Source: Candidatus Curtissbacteria bacterium RIFCSPLOWO2_01_FULL_41_18 (GTDB taxonomy: Bacteria; Patescibacteriota; Microgenomatia; Curtissbacterales; GWA2-41-24). Taken from it: DNA of 16,315 nt. The stretch covers positions 34,679 through 50,993 of the forward strand of contig MFBQ01000047.1 in NCBI GenBank assembly GCA_001776475.1, given 5' to 3'. The position numbers and the translations under genes were made by a program. A model generated the notes under the pieces. It was not told the DNA's origin, did no database searches, and saw only the letters and a list, made by a program, of their open reading frames with translations. Of the stretch, positions 6,519 to 13,520 are shown piece after piece. Within the stretch, counting starts at the first letter, position 1. Each line of letters begins with the position of its first letter.

Positions 6519-7488
6519 GAGTATTTACAATTTTGTCTAAATCTCCACCTAAAATTGTTTCAATATTTCCCCAAGATTTTTTGATACGGTGGTCGGTGAT
6601 TCTATCCTGTGGAAAGTTGTATGTTCTGATTTTTTCGCTTCTGTCGCCAGTACCCAGTTGCGCTGATCGTTGATCGCCAATTGTTGATCGTTTTTTACCC
6701 TCTTCCATCGCAAAAAGTTTTGAGCGCAAAATCTGCATAGCTATCTCTCGATTTTGTCCCTGACTTCTTTCTGTTTGGGCTTTGACCACAATGCCGGTTG
6801 GCTTATGTTTGATTCTAACCGCCGTAGAAACTTTATTCACATTTTGACCACCATGGCCGCCTGCGCGGAATGCTTCGAATTCAATGTCAGCAGGATTAAT
6901 TGCAACTTGAGTTTGTTCAACTTCCGGAAGCACCGCTACTGTTGCGGTTGATGTATGGATTCGGCCAGACGATTCAGTCTTGGGAACGCGTTGAACCCTG
7001 TGCACACCTGATTCGAACTGCAATTTTGGCCAGACACTTTTACCGGAAATCCTGTAAATAACCTCCTTGATGTTGCCGATTCCACCCTCATTCTTATCAA
7101 TTTCTTCGATCTTCCAATTGTTTGATGCGGCGAACTTTGTGTACATCCGCGAAAGATCGGATGCAAAAAGTCCCGCTTCGTCGCCACCTGCTGCGGCGCG
7201 AATTTCAAGAATGACGCTACCATTGTCATTGCGAGGAGTCCTGAGCTTGCTTGCAGTGAGCCTGTCGAATCTGTCGAAGGACGACGTGGCAATCTCAGAA
7301 CTAGATTGCTTCTCCCTCGATAGACTCGGGATCGCAATGACAGAGGAGAGCAGTACACCTTTTTCTTCTTCAAGTTTTTTAATTTCATCAATAGCTAATT
7401 TGGCCATATCGGGATCAGCAGATAGCATTTTTGCTTCTGCTATTTTTTTATCCAACGCTTCGATTTGTTTTTTTAGATAATCGTTCAT
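6502..7488 (-). CDS. prfA: Peptide chain release factor 1 (RF1)
   Basis: RF1 reads UAA and UAG in the ribosomal A site and triggers hydrolysis of peptidyl-tRNA. The catalytic GGQ is at residues 213 to 215 (AGGHGGQNVNKV). The stop-codon-reading tripeptide PxT is PKT at 169 to 171 (HRVQRVPKTESSGRIHTS), which makes this RF1 rather than RF2. ILEIRAAAGGDEAGLFA at about 93 to 109 is also standard. The protein is 328 residues. Domain 1 is short: only about 48 residues precede an insertion at 49 to 89 that is encoded by a palindromic DNA repeat. The gene lies 87 bases downstream of rpmE, a common pairing. Its 3' end overlaps the orphan gene by 17 bases, and a second release-factor tail sits 1.1 kb beyond. 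No Shine-Dalgarno sequence is evident. Confidence 0.95.
   Translation of the reverse strand: MNDYLKKQIEALDKKIAEAKMLSADPDMAKLAIDEIKKLEEEKGVLLSSVIAIPSLSREKQSSSEIATSSFDRFDRLTASKLRTPRNDNGSVILEIRAAAGGDEAGLFASDLSRMYTKFAASNNWKIEEIDKNEGGIGNIKEVIYRISGKSVWPKLQFESGVHRVQRVPKTESSGRIHTSTATVAVLPEVEQTQVAINPADIEFEAFRAGGHGGQNVNKVSTAVRIKHKPTGIVVKAQTERSQGQNREIAMQILRSKLFAMEEGKKRSTIGDQRSAQLGTGDRSEKIRTYNFPQDRITDHRIKKSWGNIETILGGDLDKIVNTLKTSV
7224..7342. repeat. Palindromic REP/MITE-like element inserted in frame in prfA
   Basis: The 119-base segment is bounded by perfect 11-base inverted ends, TGTCATTGCGA (7224 to 7234) and TCGCAATGACA (7332 to 7342). Inside are further complementary pieces: AGTCCT against AGGAC, and GGCAATCTC against GATTGCTTC. 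ATTGCGAGGAG...GGCAATCTC blocks of this kind are dispersed palindromic repeats in many bacteria. It encodes residues 49 to 89 of RF1, a Ser/Arg/Asp-rich stretch unlike any RF1 sequence, without breaking the frame. Confidence 0.85.
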
Positions 7489-7575
7489 ATAATTTTAAAT
7501 TTTTAGTTTTTAATTTAAATTTCAAATAATGCATTCGCAAGGACTAAAGTCGGAAAATTGAAAATTTAAGCGTAG

Positions 7576-7887
7576 CTACGATGAGGCTTGTTTTTTGGCA
7601 AGATCAAACATTTCGCGAAGAGATTCCGGTCGTCTGACCGTTTCTTTTTCCTCGAGTTTTTTAACTTTTTGGGCCTTGGCCTTTTTGGCATGTTCTTGCC
7701 TCTTTTGGAATTTTTCGACGCGGCCTAAAGTGTCAACATATTTTGCCTCGCCGGTAAAGTAGGGATGGCATTTATTGCAAATCTCAACACGAATTTCGGC
7801 AACCGTTGCACCTGTGGTAAACGCGTTGCCACAGACACAAGTTACCTTAGCCTCATCAAAGTATTGAGGATGGATCCCCTGTTTCAT
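7576..7887 (-). CDS. rpmE: 50S ribosomal protein L31 with C-terminal extension
   Basis: L31 is a late-assembling large-subunit protein that bridges to the small subunit. MKQGIHPQYFDEAKVTCVCG and CNKCHPYFTG, followed by VDTLGRVEKFQKR, are diagnostic. Cys17, Cys19, Cys37 and Cys40 form the zinc site of the metal-binding (C+) L31 type. After about residue 64 there is an extra tail of about 40 residues, rich in Lys, Ala and Glu and probably helical, beyond the usual 66 to 70 residue protein. The gene precedes prfA on the same strand, as in many bacteria, and follows the EamA-type transporter gene by 31 bases. Confidence 0.93.
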   Translation of the reverse strand: MKQGIHPQYFDEAKVTCVCGNAFTTGATVAEIRVEICNKCHPYFTGEAKYVDTLGRVEKFQKRQEHAKKAKAQKVKKLEEKETVRRPESLREMFDLAKKQASS

Positions 7888-7918
7888 GCGTTTATTTTAT
7901 CATTTTGGGCATGCTTCA

Positions 7919-8812
7919 TCAACCTTTGTGGAGTGGGTGAGTGCGGCGCTTTCGTTCGGCAAGATAAACGGCGATGGCAATTAAGATACCACCGATAACA
8001 AGTGATGGGGTGATTTTTTCATTCAGGAGAATGATGGAAAGAATGCTACCGGAGATGGGGGCAAGGTAGAAGAAAAAAGCAGCCTGGCCGGCAGGTAAGA
8101 GCTTCAAGCCATTTTGCCAAGCCCAATAGGCAAGAAGCGATGCGAAAAATATTCCATAGAGGAGCCCAGCAATACCTTGAAAGTTGACCTTATTGATCCA
8201 CGCGGGATTGGCTAGATATTCCCAAATGAATAGAGGCGCAAAAGTCGTAGCGCCAATGGCCATCGAATAAAACGCAACTGTTCCTCCGTCATAAACTTTG
8301 AGAAGTTTTTTAGCGATAATTTCGTGAGCAACCCAAGATAAGGTAGCAAGCAAAAGGAGAATGTTTCCAAGTATCTGGGTTGCGGATTGCGGACCGTCAA
8401 ATTTACCAATAATGATGGCAATGCCCGCAAAAGCAATAGTTGATGCTAGAATTAAGCGCAAAGTAAAGTGTTCTTTAAGATAAAAATGGGCGGCGACCAT
8501 GGTAAAGATTGGAACTGAGGCTACAAGAAAAGCTGCCAAAATTGCCTCTGTTAACTTTAAACCAATAAAGAAGAAGGCCAAGTTGAGAGTAACACCAGTT
8601 ATAGCAGCCCAGAAGAAAGTAATGTAATGTTGTTTTTGGACTCTTAATTTCTTTGAGATCAACACTCCCAAGATAATTGCGGCGACTGCCATTCTGATAA
8701 AAGCCAGAGAAAAGACGGGAATTTGCTGAAGAGTCAATTTCATAATTGGGGCGGTAGCGCCCCAGATGATTGAGGCGAAAACCAAAAGTAAGTAAGGCGA
8801 GTTTAAATTCAT
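7919..8812 (-). CDS. EamA-type (drug/metabolite transporter superfamily) membrane protein
   Basis: At 297 residues with about ten hydrophobic segments, this has the layout of two tandem EamA repeats. Repeat one begins YLLLVFASIIWGATAPIMK with the typical WG.....K motif and ends with FAGIAIIIGKF. Repeat two begins ILGNILLLLATLSWVAHEII and ends SIILLNEKITPSLVIGGILI, with the characteristic E/NE.....G pattern. Members export or import small metabolites such as amino acids or nucleosides, and the substrate cannot be told from sequence. The ATG overlaps the hisS stop as ATGA, so translation is coupled to hisS. A basic tail follows the last membrane segment. Confidence 0.9.
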   Translation of the reverse strand: MNLNSPYLLLVFASIIWGATAPIMKLTLQQIPVFSLAFIRMAVAAIILGVLISKKLRVQKQHYITFFWAAITGVTLNLAFFFIGLKLTEAILAAFLVASVPIFTMVAAHFYLKEHFTLRLILASTIAFAGIAIIIGKFDGPQSATQILGNILLLLATLSWVAHEIIAKKLLKVYDGGTVAFYSMAIGATTFAPLFIWEYLANPAWINKVNFQGIAGLLYGIFFASLLAYWAWQNGLKLLPAGQAAFFFYLAPISGSILSIILLNEKITPSLVIGGILIAIAVYLAERKRRTHPLHKG

Positions 8813-9708
8813 TGGCGGACTTCGATTAGTCTGTCAATGCCAAATGAAAAGCCGACGGCGGGGATATCTTTTTTAGAAAAACTTCCGATTAGGTTATCGT
8901 ACCTGCCGCCGGAGCCAATTGAAAGATCTTGGGGACTTGCTGTAGGTTTGAGTTCAAATATTGCGCCGGTATAGTAATCAAGCCCGCGAGCGAGAAGAGG
9001 ATTAAATTCATATTCATCTTGATTAATTCCTAAGTTCTGGAGATATTTAAATATGGATTTAAGGTTATCAGTCGGCGATTTATTTCTCATACTCTGTAGT
9101 ATGGTACTTGCATCGATTTTGGAAAGACCTTTTTGGATCAGTTCCGAGATTACGGCTTCCTCTCCAATTTTTTCTAGTTTATCAAGAGCAATAATTACTT
9201 CTTTTTGGAGGCCAGCGAAATTTTTGCGGTCGTTGATAATCATTTGGGGATTTTTTAGACCGACTTCTTTTACAGCTTTTAAGGCTGCGGCAATAATTTT
9301 GGCGTCTTCTTCTAAATCACTTGATCCAACCGTGTCAAAGTCCAGCTGAGTGAATTCGCGCCAGCGCCCATGTTGGGGGTTTTCGCCGCGAAAGACTTGG
9401 CCGATTTGGTAGCGGCGAAATGGCAGTTTTGGATTGTAGGTGGCAACGTAGCGGGCTAGGGGGACTGTAAGGTCATAGCGTAGTGCAAGATCGCGACCGC
9501 CGCGGTCTTTAAATTCATAAATGAGTTTTTCTTCCTCCCCGTATTTGCCTTTTAAGGTCGATGCAAACTCGATTGTTGGAGTTTCAATCGGAACGAATCC
9601 GAATTCTTCTAAAACTGCAACAATTTTGCCTATGACCTCTTGGCGTTTTTTAGCAAGATCCGGTGGGATATCCCTAAAGCCTTTTGGTGTCGGCGGCGCT
9701 TTTTGCAT
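8809..9708 (-). CDS. hisS: Histidyl-tRNA synthetase catalytic core lacking the anticodon-binding domain
   Basis: This class II synthetase charges tRNA-His. PKGFRDIPP opens the protein and RYDLTVPLARY follows. Motif 2 lies at about 97 to 126 (QVFRGENPQHGRWREFTQLD). The histidine-specific RGLDYYTG is at 241 to 248, then GSGGRYDNL (265 to 273) and motif 3, VGFSFGIDRL. The protein stops five residues after motif 3, at 299, whereas bacterial HisRS is usually about 420 residues with an anticodon-binding domain after this point. The TGA stop overlaps the next gene's ATG, so no fragment of that domain remains here. Intact adenylation and histidine motifs favour HisRS over the regulatory paralogue HisZ, and no histidine biosynthesis genes are in view. 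Confidence 0.88.
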   Translation of the reverse strand: MQKAPPTPKGFRDIPPDLAKKRQEVIGKIVAVLEEFGFVPIETPTIEFASTLKGKYGEEEKLIYEFKDRGGRDLALRYDLTVPLARYVATYNPKLPFRRYQIGQVFRGENPQHGRWREFTQLDFDTVGSSDLEEDAKIIAAALKAVKEVGLKNPQMIINDRKNFAGLQKEVIIALDKLEKIGEEAVISELIQKGLSKIDASTILQSMRNKSPTDNLKSIFKYLQNLGINQDEYEFNPLLARGLDYYTGAIFELKPTASPQDLSIGSGGRYDNLIGSFSKKDIPAVGFSFGIDRLIEVRQ

Positions 9709-9738
9709 ACTGACATTAATATACTACATGAATGGTTA

Positions 9739-10641
9739 TTAGGGGAGTAAATAGATAAAATCTGCTAAATTTTGGGCGCGGTAAACAATAACTGCCTTTT
9801 TATCTTTTACGATATCCTTAGCCTGGGCCTTTTGGCTGTCTTGTAAAATTTCGGTATTTTTATCAACTGAGTATGCGATAATTTCAGATGTTGTTTCGTC
9901 TCTTGTTGAAAAACTGTTTTTGTTTAGACCGTTTAAAATTTTTATTTGGGCAAATTGCGCAAGCATCTGGGGCGGATTTTCGCGAATTACCTCAAGACTT
10001 TTAGCTGTGAGTTGGCCGTTTTTACCAAGTGTGCCGCCAGCAATCACAAAATCTCGCAGCCTAATACTTGAGGTAGCAGAACCGGTTGCTTCGTTTTCCT
10101 CTCCTTTGGGGTTCTTGGGTAGAATTACATCGGCATCTGGCAAGGCGTTTATTGTTTTATCCTTGCCTTGCCAGGTAATTACCAGAACGTTATCAAATAT
10201 TGATTTGACAGGCCCGGCGAAGACATTTGTTTTTGCCGGGTCGCTTTTGGCGGCCACTAAGTAAGTTAAAGTATATTTTTGGCTTTGTTTAGGATCGTTT
10301 TCCAGATAGACAATTTGTACAATATTGAGACCATCCACAAGTTTGGCGTTTTGGGAAAAATTGCCATCTTTATCACTTTTCGTGGCGCTGGCGAAATCAT
10401 TTGAGTAAATTAATATAGTTTGGTTCGGTTTAGCCCTACCCTCAAAAGTGATTTTATTTTGGGTAAGAATACTGCCGTCTTGGGGTTTAATTTGCAAAGA
10501 CTGTTCCCTTTCTTCACCTGTTACTTGCTGTGTTGTTTGAGGAGTAGTAACTTGTGGTATCTTGGGCTGTCTTTGCCAAAGCCAATACATAAAAGCAACG
10601 ATTGCGAAGGTGAAAATAACTGTGATTGTGATTTTTGCCAT
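9739..10641 (-). CDS. Membrane-anchored extracytoplasmic protein with an Ig-like domain
   Basis: The protein has 300 residues from the ATG at 10641. An in-frame GTG at 10680 would add 13 residues, but the ATG places the membrane segment (ITITVIFTFAIVAFMYWLW) at the very N-terminus and is preferred. A Thr/Gln-rich linker follows. About residues 40 to 125 look like a glucodextranase-B / bacterial Ig-like domain (PQDGSILTQNKITFEGRAKP, DKDGNFSQNAKLVDGLNIVQ), a stalk or adhesion fold. The last half (VFAGPVKSIFDNVLVITWQG, DADVILP, GQLTAKSLEVIRE) is beta-rich and unassigned. The protein probably sits outside the cell on an uncleaved anchor. It is 30 bases upstream of hisS on the same strand, but a functional link is doubtful. 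Confidence 0.75.
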   Translation of the reverse strand: MAKITITVIFTFAIVAFMYWLWQRQPKIPQVTTPQTTQQVTGEEREQSLQIKPQDGSILTQNKITFEGRAKPNQTILIYSNDFASATKSDKDGNFSQNAKLVDGLNIVQIVYLENDPKQSQKYTLTYLVAAKSDPAKTNVFAGPVKSIFDNVLVITWQGKDKTINALPDADVILPKNPKGEENEATGSATSSIRLRDFVIAGGTLGKNGQLTAKSLEVIRENPPQMLAQFAQIKILNGLNKNSFSTRDETTSEIIAYSVDKNTEILQDSQKAQAKDIVKDKKAVIVYRAQNLADFIYLLP

Positions 10642-10702
10642 AGACGCTGCTCTGTATAACCAGTTGATCTCTTGTGGCACTCTAGATTAACACGTGGAGG
10701 CT

Positions 10703-10736
10703 GTGGGCGGCAAATGCAGGGGTGTTTGCAGCCCAC
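10703..10736. other. Long hairpin in the divergent intergenic region
   Basis: GTGGGC (10703 to 10708) pairs with GCCCAC (10731 to 10736), and inside these GCAAA (10710 to 10714) pairs with TTTGC (10725 to 10729). There is one 1x1 internal mismatch and a 10-base loop. No T-run follows on either strand, so it is not an intrinsic terminator. It lies between the start of the membrane-anchored protein gene and the promoter of the hydrolase gene. Confidence 0.8.
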
Positions 10737-10756
10737 TACCCCAAATACCTAAATTG

Positions 10757-10765
10757 TGATATTAT
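10757..10765 (+). promoter_or_regulatory. Possible extended -10 promoter for the hydrolase-dnaB pair
   Basis: TGATATTAT has the TG-n-TATNAT form of an extended -10 box. It ends 10 bases before the ATG at 10776, so the transcript would have almost no leader. No convincing -35 box was seen. Confidence 0.4.
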
Positions 10766-10775
10766 TTTTTAACCT

Positions 10776-11435
10776 ATGGTTGATATTTGGTGGTATGGAC
10801 AGGCCTGTTTTAAAGTAAAAGGTAAAAGTGCCAGCGTCGTTTTCGACCCCTACGATTCCGGCTTCACTGGCCTAAAATCTCTTAAGGTTGATTCTAATAT
10901 CGTCTGTGTAACCCACGCTCATCAAGACCACAATAATGCAGCGGTGGTGAAGGGGACGGAAGAAGGTCTTGCGCCGTTTGTAATCTCTGGTCCGGGGGAG
11001 TATGAGATTTCGGGTATTAATATTGTGGGCGTTTCCGGTTTTCATGATGATCAGCAAGGTTCAGAGCGAGGTAACAATACCATTTATTTGGCAAGTGTTG
11101 ATGATATTAACGTTGTTCATCTCGGGGATTTGGGTCAAAAAAAGCTTACACAAGAGCAAGTAGAGGAGCTTTCTGGTTGTGATGTTTTAATGATTCCGGT
11201 TGGTGGCGTTTATACAATTGAGGCTCGCGATGCTCCGAATATAATCGCTCAACTTGAGCCAAAGATTATTATCCCAATGCATTACAGGCTCGATGGTCTT
11301 AAATTTGGCCTGGCACCCCTGTCGGAATTTTTGAAAGTGATGGGTAAAGAGAATATAGAGAAGCAAGCAAAGCTTTCAATTTCGCGTGAGAGACTGCCTG
11401 ATGAGGTAGAAGTTGCAGTTTTGGAGGTGCAATAA
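10776..11435 (+). CDS. Metallo-beta-lactamase-fold hydrolase (UlaG-like)
   Basis: At 219 residues this has the compact MBL fold of the UlaG/YtkL-like group. WWYGQACFKV and VVFDPYD are the first strands. THAHQDH (46 to 52) is the HxHxDH metal-binding motif, HLGDLG (115 to 120) carries the next metal ligand, and IPMHYR (166 to 171) the last histidine. Known relatives include L-ascorbate-6-phosphate lactonase and many uncharacterised metal-dependent hydrolases, so the substrate is open. Its TAA is immediately followed by the dnaB ATG with no gap. The dnaB Shine-Dalgarno (GGAGGTG, 11423 to 11429) lies inside this gene's last codons, so the two are translationally linked. Confidence 0.88.
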   Translation: MVDIWWYGQACFKVKGKSASVVFDPYDSGFTGLKSLKVDSNIVCVTHAHQDHNNAAVVKGTEEGLAPFVISGPGEYEISGINIVGVSGFHDDQQGSERGNNTIYLASVDDINVVHLGDLGQKKLTQEQVEELSGCDVLMIPVGGVYTIEARDAPNIIAQLEPKIIIPMHYRLDGLKFGLAPLSEFLKVMGKENIEKQAKLSISRERLPDEVEVAVLEVQ

Positions 11436-12791
11436 ATGGCTAAAAAAGTAACCGGACGGATTCCTCCGCAGGATATTGATGCGGAAAAGTCGATTATCGG
11501 AGCTATTCTTTTAGACGCTGACGCTATTGCCGCGGCGATTCAAACTTTAAAGCCCGATCATTTTTATAAAGAGGCTCATGGGGATATTATTAGGGCAATT
11601 TTTGAGCTGTATGAGAAGAGGGATCCGGTTGACCTTGTTACTTTAACCGCGCAGCTTAAGAAAAACGGCAAATTGGAAAAGGTTGGCGGAGCGGCTTATC
11701 TTTCGGAGTTGACATCGCAAGTGCCAACCTCTGCAAACATCTCAGTTCACACTCAAATTGTGCGTGACCACTGGGTCAAACGTCAATTAATTACCACCAG
11801 CACTAAGATTTCGCAGTCGGCATTTGATGATGAAGGTGATATCAGGACGTTACTTGATGAAGCCGAACAAGCGGTATTTGCCCTGTCGCAAGAACAAATG
11901 AGGCAAAATTTTATGCCCTTAAAAGATGCTTTGGCAGAAAGTTTCGATAGGCTTGACGAACTTCATCGAAAGACAGGCGGATTGCGCGGAGTATCTACGG
12001 GATTTTGGGATTTAGATGCTAGGCTCGCCGGTATGCAAGACTCAAACTTGTTAATTTTGGCCTCGCGCCCTGGGCAGGGAAAGACCAGTTTAGCCCTAAA
12101 TATTGCTGCGCATGTAGCAGTTTCCGAAGGCCTGCCGGTTGGTATCTTTTCTTTGGAAATGAGCAAAGAAGAGTTGGTTGATAGGCTTTTGGTTTCGCAA
12201 GCCGAAGTTGATGCCTGGAGACTTAAGACCGGCAAACTTGATGATAACGATTTTGATAGACTGCAGGAGGCGATGGGAGTTTTGGCGGACGCGCCGCTTT
12301 TTATAGACGATACACCGGCTGCCAATTTAATGGAGATTCGAACCAAAGCACGGCGTCTTCAGGTTGAGCATGGGCTTTCACTTTTGGTTGTCGATTACTT
12401 GCAGCTGATTCATGGCAGGAATCTAGAAAATAGAGTTCAGGAAGTTTCCGAAATTTCCCAAAGCCTTAAAAATTTGGCTCGCGAACTTAAGATTCCGGTT
12501 TTGACCTGCTCGCAGCTTTCGCGCGCTGTTGAGCAAAGAGGGACTAAAAAGCCGCAATTAGCCGATCTTCGCGAATCCGGGGCAATTGAGCAGGATGCGG
12601 ATGTAGTCATGTTTATCTGGCGTCCGGATCCGGATAATAACGACCAGGTGAAATTGGATATCCAAAAACACAGAAATGGTCCCACCGGCGAAATTGATTT
12701 GATCTTTAAACCAGAGCGGGTCAAATTTTACGGAGTTGAAAAGCAAAGACGAAGACAAGCACAGGAGCCTGCAGTTGTTGCGGAAGTGTAG
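11436..12791 (+). CDS. dnaB: Replicative DNA helicase
   Basis: DnaB is the hexameric 5'-3' helicase that unwinds DNA at the replication fork. The N-terminal helical domain starts PPQDIDAEKSIIGAILLD and contains KPDHFYKEAHGDI. The RecA-like motor begins at about 184 (RGVSTGFWDLD), with Walker A ASRPGQGKTS (209 to 218), SLEMSK (239 to 244), Walker B LLVVDYLQLI (316 to 325), the glutamine/arginine-rich SQLSRAVEQR and the ESGAIEQDADVV motif. No intein interrupts these motifs, a common insertion site in dnaB. At 451 residues it is full length. The start is fixed by GGAGGTG six bases upstream and the abutting hydrolase stop. It is the last intact gene before the accessory block. Confidence 0.97.
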   Translation: MAKKVTGRIPPQDIDAEKSIIGAILLDADAIAAAIQTLKPDHFYKEAHGDIIRAIFELYEKRDPVDLVTLTAQLKKNGKLEKVGGAAYLSELTSQVPTSANISVHTQIVRDHWVKRQLITTSTKISQSAFDDEGDIRTLLDEAEQAVFALSQEQMRQNFMPLKDALAESFDRLDELHRKTGGLRGVSTGFWDLDARLAGMQDSNLLILASRPGQGKTSLALNIAAHVAVSEGLPVGIFSLEMSKEELVDRLLVSQAEVDAWRLKTGKLDDNDFDRLQEAMGVLADAPLFIDDTPAANLMEIRTKARRLQVEHGLSLLVVDYLQLIHGRNLENRVQEVSEISQSLKNLARELKIPVLTCSQLSRAVEQRGTKKPQLADLRESGAIEQDADVVMFIWRPDPDNNDQVKLDIQKHRNGPTGEIDLIFKPERVKFYGVEKQRRRQAQEPAVVAEV

Positions 12792-12814
12792 TCTTGCGAT
12801 GCTTCTTAAGATTT

Positions 12815-12859
12815 ATCCTTCCGAAGTTTTAACGTAGGATGGGAACTTTTTACATACAA
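12815..12859 (+). repeat. Degenerate GAACTTTTT repeat and possible dnaB terminator
   Basis: ATCCT (12815 to 12819) and AGGAT (12836 to 12840) can pair, and GGGAACTTTTT follows, so a weak terminator for dnaB is possible. The order CGAAG...ACG...GGGAACTTTTT...CAAAA resembles the copy at 15967 to 16003. This is the most diverged member of that repeat family. Confidence 0.45.
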
Positions 12860-12907
12860 AACCGAGTCATTGCGATATAAGATGACCAAGCTGGTAAAAT
12901 AGGGCTT

Positions 12908-13379
12908 ATGACTGTTAGTAAGTTGTACTGTTACGTTGACGAAACTGGACAAGATACGGCAGGAAAACTCTTTTTGGTGGCTGTGGTATTAAAAGAGATT
13001 GACGACTTGACAACTTTGGAGCAAAAATTTCTAACTATTGAGCAAGAAAGCGGTAAAAGAAGTTAAAGTGGAAAAAGACAAAAACGGATGTTAAGAAAAA
13101 ATATCTTGAGCAAGTACTTGGTATTAGAACCCTCAAAGATTCTATTTTCTACTCAATTTACGAAAACACTAAAGAATACTCAAAGCTAACTTCCCTGACT
13201 ATCGCAAAGGCAGTACTTGCCAGGGAAACTAAAAATTACACAGCGACAGTAATATAATAATAGACGGTCTTAACGAAAAAGAAAGACAAGTGGTGCAACT
13301 AGAATTAAAAAAGCTCAAGATTAAATACCGCAAGATTCGTGGGATGAAAGATGAACAAAATGTTTTCTTAAGACTGTAG
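12908..13379 (+). pseudogene. Frameshifted DUF3800-type gene
   Basis: Three reading frames in succession give one recognisable protein. Frame one from ATG 12908 reads MTVSKLYCYVDETGQDTAGK then LFLVAVVL and stops at 13064 to 13066. Frame two from about 13052 reads KKLKWKKTKTDVKKKYLEQV and on to ETKNYTATVI, ending 13257. Frame three from 13254 reads IIIDGLNEKERQVVQLELKK, then RKIRGMKDEQNVFLRL and a TAG at 13377. The opening YVDETG, the middle IIDGL and the KDEQN..LRL motif match the DUF3800 family, small proteins of unknown function common on mobile DNA. There are at least two frameshifts, and the usual AD..AG end is replaced by a different gene scrap. The protein cannot be made intact. Confidence 0.8.
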
Positions 13380-13516
13380 ATCCCGAAGAAATATCAGATC
13401 TTGTTAATCTTGGTTTGGAGGTAGAAAAGAGATCAAAAATAGGTCCTCAGGACATCGAGTGGGCAATAGACAAAAATAACGAAATATTTCTTACACAGGC
13501 TAGACCACTTCGATAA
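13373..13516 (+). pseudogene. Scrap of a phosphoenolpyruvate synthase-type gene
   Basis: The frame reads TVDPEEISDLVNLGLEVEKR, then PQDIEWAIDKNNEIFLTQAR and PLR before a TAA. The DIEWA and QARP motifs with this spacing are the end of the ATP-grasp (PPDK N-terminal) domain of PEP synthase or pyruvate phosphate dikinase, where they are normally followed by the swivelling phosphohistidine domain. Here a stop follows QARPLR directly and nothing upstream belongs to the family. It overlaps the end of the DUF3800 remnant by a few bases and stops 5 bases before the convergent gene. Confidence 0.8.
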
Positions 13517-13520
13517 TCTT

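Noticed and set aside
7489..7575. Possible control element between rpmE and prfA, with many AAATTT runs
   Set aside because: It is AT-only low-complexity sequence with several alternative weak pairings. No -35, ribosome-binding site or stable hairpin could be singled out.
9053..9349. Open frame opposite to hisS, and similar frames opposite to ctpA, htrA, prfA and dnaB
   Set aside because: They lie antisense to well-conserved genes, lack ribosome-binding sites and have compositions expected of shadows.
1450..9708. Reassignment of TGA as seen in some reduced-genome lineages (an RF1 gene with no RF2 in view)
   Set aside because: TGA is the natural stop of rpsR, hisS and hicA, and the proteins end at the expected places. 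RF2 may simply lie elsewhere.
8809..9708. HisZ, the regulatory paralogue of HisRS, as an explanation for the short protein
   Set aside because: The adenylation and histidine-binding motifs are intact, the gene stands with rpmE and prfA, and no histidine biosynthesis gene is near.
12867..12900. Promoter TTGCGA with TAAAAT before the DUF3800 remnant, beside a TCATTGCGA piece matching the ends of the prfA repeat
   Set aside because: The spacing is 19 bases and the -35 is poor. The 9-base match is too short to claim a repeat copy.
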